DNA from: Mesorhizobium sp. ES1-4
GTDB taxonomy: Bacteria; Pseudomonadota; Alphaproteobacteria; Rhizobiales; Rhizobiaceae
Direction of reading: 5' to 3'
Assembly: GCF_020164745.1 (NCBI RefSeq)
Contig: NZ_JAIUGV010000022.1
Location: 1 to 64,000 of the forward strand
DNA: 64,000 bases
Of this stretch, positions 9,782 to 19,900 are shown piece after piece; within the stretch, counting starts at the first letter, position 1; the number at the start of each line of letters is the position of its first letter. The notes beneath the pieces are model-generated. The model was given only the letters and a program-made list of their open reading frames with translations. It was not told the origin of the DNA and made no database searches. The position numbers were made by a program, and so were the translations under genes.

Positions 9782-12064
9782 CTATGCTGTCGCCGACGCC
9801 AGACCAGGCATCATGGCGCCGTGCTTTGCTTCAAGAATGAAGTCCTGTGCCGTCAGCTGGTGATGGCCGTCCAGGGTCAATGAGAATTCTTCGTCGGGGT
9901 CGCTGTCGAGATTCCCGGAGACGATGGTGATCTCATGATCAATGTCGAGCGTTTGAAAGCCGAAAGTCACGGCCCCGAGATCGGCGGGTGCCGCCGAGGC
10001 GGCGCCGGCAAAGAACAGTTTTTGGCCGGCAAAGTCATTGAGATCTTCAGATATTCGTGACAGATCGATACGATCTCCGGTCTGGAAATCCATGATCAGA
10101 TCGCGTGGCCCGCCTTGGTTTTCCAGGGATTCAAGCGAGCGAAACACGAAGGTGTCATTGCCACCGCCGCCAACCATGACATTGACGGCATCGTTGGCCA
10201 CCAGCGTGTTTCGCCCATGGCCGCCCACGATGCTCTCGATTTCGAAGATATGGGCTTCTTCGACCCCATCGAGGAAGACCAGCCCATCCGGCAGGTCTAC
10301 AAGGGTATCCTGGGCATTGGCCGAAAGGTCGAGGGTATCCTGTCCATCGCCGCCATGCATGATATCGATCAGCAAATCTTCGGACAGAAAAAAGGCGTCG
10401 TCACCAGCGCCGCCGTCGACATAGTCGAGACCTGCACCATCGCTCAGATGGTCATCGCCGTCGCCGCCATAAAGCAAATCATTGCCCTGGCCGCCGCTCA
10501 TGGTGTCGTCACCGGCACCGCCAATCAGCGTGTCATCCCCCTGACCGCCATCCAGCAGGTCGCTGCCATCGCCGCCGTCCAGCGTATCGTCGCCCGCATC
10601 ACCATGCAGAGAGTCGGCGCCGTCGCCGCCTAGCAGATGGTCGTTGCCGTCGCCACCGACGATCGTATCGTCGCCGTTGCCCCCGATCAGCAGGTCGGTC
10701 CCGGCGCCGCCATCGAGGGCATCGTTGCCGTCGCCACCGTCCAGCGTATCGTCGCCGTCTTCGCCATACAGTATGTCATCGCCCGAGCCGCCGGCGGCGA
10801 CGTCGTTGCCATCGTCACCATGGATTTGGTCATTGCCTTCGTCGCCAAGCAGAAGATCGTTCCCGGCATCGCCATACAGGATATCGTTGCCCTCGCCGCC
10901 GAAGAGGGAATCGTCGCCACGGCCGCCAAAAAGGACGTCGTTGCCGCGGCCACCCCAGATGACATCATTGCCGTCGCCGCCGATGAGCCGGTCGTCGCCA
11001 TCGCCGCCGTGAATCGTATCATTGCCTTCGCGCCCATAAACGATGTCGTTGCCGCCGCGGGCATCGATCAGATCATTGTAAGGCGTTCCTATCAATACAT
11101 CGTCGCCGTCAGTGCCGGCCATCGATTCGCCCGCAGGCTCGGAGACGTCGAGGTGCGCGCTCTGCTGGATGGTCTCGACACCGTCACTGATTTGATAGTG
11201 GAACGTGACGGGTCCGGTCTGGTCATGTTCGGGCGTATAGAGCCAGCGTTCCAATCCGATGCGGCGCAGTTCGCCACTGTCGGCCTCCAACGAACGCACA
11301 ATCAAATTATCCCCGTCGGGATCGCTAGCGCCATTTAGCAGCTCTCCCATGGTGATGATAATCGACAGGTTCATCATGCCATCGGAAAGAAAGACCGGAC
11401 CGGTCAAGACCGGCCGCCGATTTGACTTTGTCGACCCGGGCGAGCCCTGCCCGGGGTCGGACTGGCCAGGCTGGTTTCCCTGTCCCCCACTGCCGCCCCC
11501 CTGGCCGCCCGAACCCGAGCCGCTGACACCGGTATCGCCCCCGCCTTGGCCTGGCAAAGGGCCACCGTGAGGTGAGGATCCCCCGCCATTGTCGTTGTTG
11601 GCAACCGGTGGCGGTGGGCCTCCATGGCCGCCCGGACCGTGGATGCTGTGGCCGACGCCAGCGCGAACATTCGGGTGCAGTCCTTGCACGCCCCAGGGCC
11701 GATGCGGCTGCCAGACGTCGAAATTGAGGTCGCCAACATTGACGCTTATGGGTTCGGCGAGACTTCGCAGATAGTCTGCGACATCGCCGATCTTTTGGAT
11801 CTGCGTCAGAACCGGGTCTTGCTCAGCGTCGGATGCATGATCGCCGCCGTTTATTTTCTGGTCAGAATGTTCACCCTGGTGCTTGTCGGGAGGGTTCTGG
11901 TCCGTCTCGAACATCTTTTTGAGAAGCACCGCGAATGCGCCGATCAAAAATGGAAATGCGGAGATCGAATTGACACGCGAGCGCCCGTCACGCAGCGCAA
12001 AACGGTTCTTCGGAGCGTCGAGCTCCTCGTGGTTGGGCAGTCCAAGTACGAGCCGGTCGTCCAT
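9782..12064 (-). CDS. Secreted RTX calcium-binding protein with cadherin-like domain
   Basis: A 760-residue predicted type I secretion cargo. Residues 1-60 are charged with a short hydrophobic stretch (SAFPFLIGAFAVLLKK), then an acidic linker and a Gly/Pro/His/Gln-rich low-complexity region (about 140-215). A cadherin-like domain starts at NRRPVLTGPV and ends at FHYQISDG. From GTDGDDVLIG about 20-25 nonapeptides of the GGxGxDxLx type follow, expected to bind calcium and fold after export. The C-terminal region (FQTGDRIDLS to LTAQDFIL) resembles M10_C-type export tails. The gene begins 9 bases after the ABC exporter gene and ends 16 bases before HlyD. Its C-terminal half parallels the C-terminus of the giant peroxidase, so both probably use the same exporter. 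No catalytic domain is recognised; a structural or adhesive role is inference. Confidence 0.9.
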   Translation of the reverse strand: MDDRLVLGLPNHEELDAPKNRFALRDGRSRVNSISAFPFLIGAFAVLLKKMFETDQNPPDKHQGEHSDQKINGGDHASDAEQDPVLTQIQKIGDVADYLRSLAEPISVNVGDLNFDVWQPHRPWGVQGLHPNVRAGVGHSIHGPGGHGGPPPPVANNDNGGGSSPHGGPLPGQGGGDTGVSGSGSGGQGGGSGGQGNQPGQSDPGQGSPGSTKSNRRPVLTGPVFLSDGMMNLSIIITMGELLNGASDPDGDNLIVRSLEADSGELRRIGLERWLYTPEHDQTGPVTFHYQISDGVETIQQSAHLDVSEPAGESMAGTDGDDVLIGTPYNDLIDARGGNDIVYGREGNDTIHGGDGDDRLIGGDGNDVIWGGRGNDVLFGGRGDDSLFGGEGNDILYGDAGNDLLLGDEGNDQIHGDDGNDVAAGGSGDDILYGEDGDDTLDGGDGNDALDGGAGTDLLIGGNGDDTIVGGDGNDHLLGGDGADSLHGDAGDDTLDGGDGSDLLDGGQGDDTLIGGAGDDTMSGGQGNDLLYGGDGDDHLSDGAGLDYVDGGAGDDAFFLSEDLLIDIMHGGDGQDTLDLSANAQDTLVDLPDGLVFLDGVEEAHIFEIESIVGGHGRNTLVANDAVNVMVGGGGNDTFVFRSLESLENQGGPRDLIMDFQTGDRIDLSRISEDLNDFAGQKLFFAGAASAAPADLGAVTFGFQTLDIDHEITIVSGNLDSDPDEEFSLTLDGHHQLTAQDFILEAKHGAMMPGLASATA

Positions 12065-12073
12065 TTTTGCTCG

Positions 12074-13873
12074 TCAATCCTTTTGCGCGGCCGCAACGGC
12101 CGACGTGGTGCGCACCTTGCCGCCAGACCTAGGCATTGGGGCGGCGCGCACCGGACCGCCTGACCCGGGTATTGGGGCGACGCGAGCGGGTTCGCGGATC
12201 AGTTCATCCTTCGGGCCCATCGCCACGAGCTTGCCGTTCTGTATCAGTCCGACGAGATCGACTGCTGCCAGAGCGCTTGGGCGATGGGCAATCACAATGG
12301 CGATGCCACCACGCTGACGAACGCCCTTGAGCGCATCCGTCAACGCGACCTCCCCTTCGGAGTCCAGATTGGAATTCGGCTCGTCGAGCACGACAAGGAA
12401 AGGGTCGCCGTAGAGAGCCCGCGCAAGGCCGATGCGTTGGCGCTGGCCGGCGGAAAGGGATGTCCCGTTTGGCCCGAGTTCGGTCTGGTATCCCTGGCTG
12501 AGCCGAACGATCATTTGATGGACCCCGGCCGCGCGCGCAGCGGCAACGATCCCGCGTGCATCGGCTTGCGGATCGAAACGCGAGATGTTCTCGGCGATCG
12601 TTCCCTCCAGCAGCGATACATCCTGCGGCAGATATCCGACATGCGCACCAAGCTGGTTGCTGTGCCATTGATCGAGATCGGCGTCGTCGAGCCTGACCGC
12701 ACCGCGCAGCAGCGGCCAGACACCGACGATACCCTTCGCCAGCGATGTCTTGCCGCCGCCGCTTGGGCCGATCAGTCCCAGCGCATCGCCGGCCTTGAGC
12801 TCGAACGAAACGTCACTCAGAAGAACCGCTCCGGTATGAGGCGCAACGACAGTTGCCTTTTCCACTTTCAGCGTTTGGCAGGGTGCTGGAAGATCGATGA
12901 TCCGGGACTCATCGTCCATGGCCGCAAGGGTTTCCTTCAGCCGACTGAAGCTTCGGCGGGCAGCGACGAAGCCCTTCCAGTTGCCGATAGCCATGTCGAT
13001 GGGAGCGAGCGCGCGTGCGGAAGCGACCGAACACGCAATGATGGAACCCGCGGAGAGTTCGCCCTTCATGGTCAGATAAGCGCCAAGACCCAAAAGCGCC
13101 GACTGCAGCATCATGCGCAGCACTTTTGCGAGGCCGCTGAACGACCCTGTCACATCGCTGGTCTTGGTCTGCAGATTGAGATGTTTGTCATTGGCGACTT
13201 CAAAGCGCGACACGGCACGAGAACCGAAGCCCATGGCCTTGAGGATATCGGCATTGCGCGCATGTGCGTCGGCGATGTTCGAACGCACGATGGCGGCCCG
13301 ATGCATGTCCTTGGCGACGTTTCTCGTCAGCACTTCGGTAACGACGGTCAAGGCAATGAGGACTATGGCGCCACCGACTGTCAGCAATCCAAGCATGGGG
13401 TGGAGGAGGTAGACAAAGCCCAAAAACAGCGGCATCCATGGTAGGTCGAACAAGGCGACAGGGGCCTGGCTGGATATGAAGCCGCGCACCGTATCCACGT
13501 CTCGCCCTCGCTCGAGCGCCTCCGACGTGGAATAGCCGTAGCGCGGCATCTCGATAACCACCGCATGGGCAAGCGGGGCAAGCCTGGCGTCGAGGCGTGC
13601 TCCATAGCGGACGAGAATCTGGGACCGCAACACGTCGAACAGGCCCTGGAAAAGGTAGAGTCCAATGGCTAGCACCGAGAAGGCTACCAGCGTAGGCACG
13701 CTGCCGCTGGGCAAGGCCCGGTCGTAAATCTGCAGCATGTAGAAAGAGCCGGTCAACGCCAGAAGGTTGATGACCCCCGACAGGCAAAGCAGAAAGACTG
13801 CAAGCCCGCGATAATTGCCGATGTATTGCGAGACATCGACAGCAGAACGCGCGCGTTTCTTTTGAGTACTCAT
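12074..13873 (-). CDS. Type I secretion ABC transporter (permease-ATPase, PrsD/PrtD-like)
   Basis: A 599-residue inner-membrane exporter. Six hydrophobic segments fill about residues 22-300, without an N-terminal C39 peptidase domain. The ATPase domain has Walker A GPSGGGKT at 369-376, the signature LSAGQRQRIGLARAL, and Walker B VVLDEPNSNLD. This matches the PrtD/PrsD group that exports RTX proteins uncleaved. ATG 13873 gives MSTQKK; a TTG at 13888 in the same frame is possible. The C-terminal 35 residues contain a repeated P[IM]PxSGGxVR motif beyond the usual end. It is 77 bases downstream of the peroxidase gene and 9 bases upstream of the RTX gene in a four-gene operon. Confidence 0.95.
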   Translation of the reverse strand: MSTQKKRARSAVDVSQYIGNYRGLAVFLLCLSGVINLLALTGSFYMLQIYDRALPSGSVPTLVAFSVLAIGLYLFQGLFDVLRSQILVRYGARLDARLAPLAHAVVIEMPRYGYSTSEALERGRDVDTVRGFISSQAPVALFDLPWMPLFLGFVYLLHPMLGLLTVGGAIVLIALTVVTEVLTRNVAKDMHRAAIVRSNIADAHARNADILKAMGFGSRAVSRFEVANDKHLNLQTKTSDVTGSFSGLAKVLRMMLQSALLGLGAYLTMKGELSAGSIIACSVASARALAPIDMAIGNWKGFVAARRSFSRLKETLAAMDDESRIIDLPAPCQTLKVEKATVVAPHTGAVLLSDVSFELKAGDALGLIGPSGGGKTSLAKGIVGVWPLLRGAVRLDDADLDQWHSNQLGAHVGYLPQDVSLLEGTIAENISRFDPQADARGIVAAARAAGVHQMIVRLSQGYQTELGPNGTSLSAGQRQRIGLARALYGDPFLVVLDEPNSNLDSEGEVALTDALKGVRQRGGIAIVIAHRPSALAAVDLVGLIQNGKLVAMGPKDELIREPARVAPIPGSGGPVRAAPMPRSGGKVRTTSAVAAAQKD

Positions 13874-13950
13874 GAAAGCCAACCCCAACCACGTTAAACC
13901 GTCTGCAGACTTGAACGGCCGCCAGGGATTTCCCCCGGCGGCCAGAATGT

Positions 13951-16900
13951 TCAGGCGAACTTGAACGAGGTTTCGTCGAGGTCGTGGTGACCGGCAACGT
14001 CGATGCCGAAGTCGGCCGCCCCGTCTCCGTTGATCTCACCGCTGACCAGCGTGTGTTCACCGTCCGCGGCCATCTGGTAACTGACCATGACCTGGCCCGC
14101 CGAGGTGAAACCAGCCCCCGCAAAGAGGACGAAGGACTGGTGGCCCGCCGCACTCGTGTCGGCGTCGATCATTGACAGATCGATCTTGTCACCCGGCTGG
14201 AGGCCCACGATCGTATCGCCATTGGCGTCAGCTGCCGACCCGAACACGAAGGTGTCGCTGCCAAGCCCGCCATCCATGATGTTGGCGGCGTCATTGGCAA
14301 TGATCGTGTCATCGCCGGAACCGGCAATCATGTTCTCAAAGCCGAACATCGTATCATGGCCGGTTTGCGCGCTGGAGACACTGCCGTGATGCAGCAGCCC
14401 GTTGCCCAGATCGATCGTCAAGCTGGCACTGATGGCTGCGTAGTCGAGCGTGTCCTGGCCATCCTCGCCCCAGTAGACGTCGTCTCCGTCGCCGACATTG
14501 GCGATGATGCGATCGTCGCCACTGCCCCCATAGACTGTGTCATTCCCGGCTCCGCCTTCGATGGTATCGTTCCCGGCGTCGCCGAAGATGCGATCGTCGC
14601 CCGCGTCGCCAAACAACATGTCGTGGCCGTCGCCGCCGAAGATAATGTCGTTGCCGGCCCCGCCGAAGACGACGTCGTCGCCGGCGCCAGCCTTGATCAG
14701 GTCGTCTCCGGCACCGCCAAGCAGCGTGTCTGCGCCGTCATTGCCCAAAATGACGTCATCGCCCTGTCCACCGCTCAGCACGTCCGCATCGGGTCCGCCG
14801 ATCATGACGTCGTCACCGTCGGTGCCGAGATGAGCATCGCCACCCGACACCGGCGCATCGGTCCCCTCGCCCTCTGCTGCAACTGCCACCAGATCGAGAG
14901 ATGCAGTTTGGTGAACGGAAGCGTGGCCATCGCTGATGTCGTAGGTGAAGCTCACCTGGCTGCTGTCGTCGGTATCGGGCGTGAAGGTCCAGCCATCCGG
15001 GCCCTGAGTGACCGATCCCGAAGACGGCGTGAGGTTGGTCACGGTCAGGGAGTCGCCATCGGCATCCGAGGCTCCGGCCAGGAGCATCGCCGCAGCGATC
15101 AGCATCGGCGTGTTGACGGCTAGCGAAGGCAGCACGATGGGTCCGTTCACGACCGGCGCACGGTTCTGATGCTCGTTGTCGTCATCGTCGTCGTCACCCT
15201 GTGAGGTGCCGCCCCCATTGCCAGGCGCATTTCCGTTTCCAGGCGCAACATTGTCGACAACGTCCTGGGGGCGCAGGTCGCCAATGACGTGGTTCGTCCC
15301 GCCGGCGCCATGGAAGACGATACGATGATCGGATGTCAGGCCGGAGATATCGACCGTGTCGTCGCCATCGCTGCCGTTCACTGTGATGGTGGAGTAGTTC
15401 AGGCTTGTGCCTGTAAAGTTGCCGACCACCTGTATCGTATCGCCTCCGCTCGTGCCTCCATCCGGGCCGCCGTTGCCGTTGTTGGCGGTGGTGTCGAGCG
15501 TGTTGATCGTGATCTCCTCGACGTTGTCGAGTTCGGCAATGATCGTGCCGTTGCGGGTGACGACGATCTCGGTGTTCACGTTCAGCCCGGTGAACCCGGC
15601 ATGGACCGCGCTGCTTACGCTCGAGATGTTTCCGTCCCAGTGGTCGGTATTAGAGTAGATCGCGAAGGTTTCGGCGGTGTTGTTGCCGGTAACGACGAAG
15701 CGATCGCCAGTGGGGCCGTTGGCGCCGCCGTCGACGATGTCGTGGCCGTCGAGAACATCGATACCGAAGAAGGTTGTGGCGTTCCAGACGACGGTGTCGT
15801 CACCGCCGCCGGCGAGAATGATGTCGTCGCCGCGGTTACCGTCCAGCGTCTCGTTGCCGCTCCCGCCGACCAGTATCTCGTTGCGTGGCACGAGGCCGAG
15901 GAAGCCGTCGTTGCCGCTGATGGTGGTTCCAGTGGCGAAGCTGACGTTGACCTGCCCCGAACTGCTGGATTGCCCGTCGGTGACGGTGTAGTTGAAGCGG
16001 TCGTTGTTGCCGGTGATGTTGTAGGTGCTCACCACGCCGCTGTTCAGCGTTGCACTCAAGCCGCTCTGGCCGCTCAGGCCCGTGACCGAGAGCGCGTTGG
16101 GCCCATCCGTGTCCGTATCATTGGCCAGCAACCAGGCCGCGTTGAAGCTCGCCGGAGAGCCGGACGTGCTCTGATTCGTGACGACATAGTCGGTCCCCGC
16201 GCTGGGCGGATCGTTGACCGGGGTCACGTGGATCGTCGTGGTCGCGACGTTGCTGTTGATCATCCCGTCATTGACCGTGACGTGGATTAGCCGATCTGCG
16301 TTGGTCGGGTTGTTGGAGGTGCTGTAGAAGCGTACCTGGTCGATCCAGTTCTGATACTGCCCAAGGCTAGCCGACCCGCTGATCGCGAGGATGACCTGCC
16401 CACCGTTCGAAGTAACCGAATAGCTGACGCCACCCCCAAGATTTCCGCTGCTGGCGTTGGAGTTTCCTATCCTGAGCAGGTCGCCGGCAACCGCGTTAGT
16501 AACGACGACCTTCGCGGAAGCCAAGGTTGTTCCGTCATCGGTGATCGAGGAGAATGAAGAGATTCCCACACGCGATATGCCCTCTGTATAGCTCGTCGCG
16601 TAGTCGTTCCCGGGCGCGCCGGCGATGTTCGTGCTCGCCGTGGTCGCCGTGTCAATCCTGAGATTGTCGATGGTCACCGCGTCGCTGGAGCTGTTGTTGT
16701 TCGTGCCGGCGACGACGAAGCGGATCGCAGAATTCGCGGACAGGACGCCGTTCAGCGCTACGTTGCTGGTATTCCCGGAACTTGAGCTGCCATTGATCGT
16801 CTGGATCGTCTGGATCGTCTGGAGGTGGCCAGCGCCAAAACTCCCGTCGTCGCTGAATTGGACGCTAACGGTCTCGCCAGTGTCGAAGCTGTTTTCGTTA

Positions 16901-19900
16901 TAAGAGTAACTGACGGTCGCGCTGGTCACGCCAGCGAGGCCAACAGTTCTTTGGATTGCTGCTCCATCGCCATTGTCGCCGAAGCGGAGAACATTGTTGT
17001 TCCCGTTGTCGATGGTAATTTGCCCGCCGGTGGGGCTGCCGTTATCCCCTGTTTCCTGCCATGGCGTCGAGGACCAAGCAGTAGTACCGTCACTATTGTC
17101 GAACGCGGCGTTGGTGAAGTTGTCCCGGTATTGCCCGTTGGTTGTCGTTGTTACGGTGTGATCACCGGTCAGGTCCAGCGTCGGCGCGACCAGCGGCAGG
17201 TGAATGTCCCCGTCGACAAACCGCAGCACCTCGACTCCGACCACAAGGTCGGTGCCATCGGTCGGAATGACAACGCCGTTGGCGTCGGTCGCGTTCGGAT
17301 CGCGGTTGTCCGTGATCTTATAGGCGGTCACCAGGCCATCGGCATTCCCGAAATCATGGCTAATGATATCGATCGAGTAATCCGCCTTGTTGCCGGTGAA
17401 AATGGCGACGTCGCTGGTTCCGGCGCTCCCTGAATCGCCGCCGAGCACCAGGTCCTTGCGGTCTTCGGTCTTGAGCATCTCCGTAAAGTGCTTGGCGAAC
17501 ATTTCGGTGCCCAGCGCCGCATTGTCGAGCAGGCCGTCTCCAAGCGTTCCGCTGTAGCTGTGGATGATGTTGCCGTTCGCGTCCTTTTGGCTGTGATCGT
17601 AGCCGGCATAGGCGCCAATCAGAGTATCGAGGCGGATTTTGTCGCCGATGATGACGTCAAAACCGCTGCCGCCAACGCTCCCGTTCGAGTCCGGCGTCCG
17701 CTTATTGAAAGTGTCGTTGCCGCCACCGCCTATCAGCCAGTTGTCGCCTGAATTAACGCCTTCGGCATCAACCGTGCCGGTATTGTCGGCGCCGATGATC
17801 GTATCGTCGAATTTCGAGCCGATCACGCCTTCGAGGTCGGTCCAGAGCTGGTTGAAGGGCTCGAAGGCCGTACCGCCAGGCGCGCCGGTCAGGTTGAGAT
17901 TGCGCAGATCTGCGGCCGTATCGAGCTTGATGGACGTGTCGCTGAACGCGGCTATGTCGAAGCCGGTGTCACCGAGGTTCTCGTCGCTGTCGCCGGTCTG
18001 GGCCGCCTGGCCGATGCCGCCGAAGAAGATGTCGTCGCCGTGTTCGCCCTTGAGCTGGTCGGAGCCAGAACCGCCCGAGAGCATGTCGTCGCCCTCGCCG
18101 CCACGCAGTTCGTCCGGGCCGTCACCGCCGAACATGATGTCGTTGCCGGCGTCGCCGAAGGCGAGATCGGTGTCGCCGCCGGCGTCGATGTAGTCGTCGC
18201 CCTCGCCGCCATAGAGTTCGTCGATGCCAGCCTCGCCGTAGATCCGGTCATTGCCGTGCCCGCCAATTGCAACGTCCAGCGCGCCGGCACTGGTGCCGGC
18301 ATAGATGATGTCGTCGCCGGCGCCCCCATCGAGGAAGTCCTCGATGTCGCCGCCGTAAATGACGTCCTGGCCATCGCCGCCGTAGATGTGGTCGGCACCG
18401 GCCTTGCCGTCGAGCACGTCGTCGCCCTTATCGCCGTAAATGGTGTCGTCGCCGTTGCCCGCATCGAGCCAGTCGTCGTAGTCGGTGCCGGCGAACGTTT
18501 CGTGCGAATTGTAGCCCGAAGAGGGCGTGCCGTCGGGGTTCTCGCCGATGTCGGGCCTGAAGTCGGCGATATACTGGCGCGTGATCCCTAGGTCGGTGTT
18601 GGACTTCGTCAGCATCGTTCCGTCGCCGGCGATGCCGCTGCCCGAGCCGGAGTAGATGCCAACGCCATGATTGACCGTGGAGCTGAACGCATCGATGCCG
18701 TTCACGTCCGTCGCATGTCGGTCGACGATCTGCTTATAGGCTTCCTCGGCGGCGAAGTTGGTGATGGCCACCCACGTGTTGGTCGATGGATCGAGCTGGT
18801 ACTTGATCTCTCCTCCAACCGCTGCGACCGTGGCGCCGGTTTCGTCATGGATGCTCTCGCCGGCGATCGCGACGATGGGCGAGGCGTTCTTGTAAAGCTC
18901 GAACGTGTGATCGGACCAGCCCATCACGTCACCGTTGAGATGCAGCGCACCCGTCGTCCGCTCGATGATGTCCTTGAACTGCTCCGTCGTGATGGCATGT
19001 CCGAGGTCCGGATCGATCGGCAGTGCCAATCCCAGCCGGTAGAGGTAGTAGAACCGGTCACCATCCATCAGCCGTTCCATCTGGTCTTCGAAGATGGCGT
19101 TGAAGGTGGTGCCGAGCTGACCGGTGAAGACATGAAGTTCGGCGAGGCCGCCGATCCAGAAGTCGATGTTGTCGAAGGTATGCTGGCCTGCCAGCAGGCT
19201 GGCGTCGCCTCCGGAGTAACTATTGTTGAAAAACCCGACGGCATCCTGCACCGTCCAGCCCATGGCGCCGCTGCTCGACGCGATGGCACCCGACTCCAGA
19301 TCCACCAGCTCCTGCGCCTTGTCGAGATCGCCGTCGAAGGCATAGGCGGCGACGAAGTCGACGATCGATTCCGGATGCTGCATCTGCGAGTTGAATTCGG
19401 CCCAGCTGGTGTAGGGGTTCAGCGCGTCGACGATCAGGTTGGTGTGGTGCGGCGTCGTCGGGTCGGCCAGACGTTCGTCCACCAGTGCCTGGTGGAGCTG
19501 CGCGCGAACCTGGTTGAGGGTCGGCATGCCGACGTCGCGGCCGCGGGCGATGTTGATGGCCGCGAGGTCGAGCGGCTGCCCGAGCAGGGTCTGCTGCATC
19601 GCCGGGGTGACGAATTCGTCGACCTCGTTGGTCAACTGCTGCGACATGCCCCGAAGAATGTTCTCGGCCCCAGTGTTGGCATATGCCGTGGGGTTGAGGA
19701 ACGCGGCCTCGAGGGCCCACTTGGTGACGAGGCCATTGGGGTCGATGGTGTCGATCGTCTCGCGCAGCTGCGAGTGCCCGAAGCGGAATGCGGCCTGCGA
19801 ATATTCGAGCGAGATGTCGGACTGGATGTCGTTGTCGTAGGTTACGAATTCCGGCAGGTCCGGAGTCACCAGGCGCGCATACTGGTCGATCGCGACGTGC

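Noticed and set aside
10440..11080. Possible tandem repeat array or CRISPR-like structure
   Set aside because: The periodicity is 27 bases and is explained by the nine-residue RTX repeats on the minus strand; there are no unique spacers between identical repeats.
10115..11338. Long plus-strand frames of VAIAA/VVA-type repeats opposite the RTX gene
   Set aside because: They are mirror images of the regular RTX codon pattern (GGDGND), not proteins.
15289..16290. Plus-strand frame of 333 codons inside the peroxidase gene
   Set aside because: Antisense shadow; it lies opposite cadherin-like and RTX sequence with clear coding features on the minus strand.
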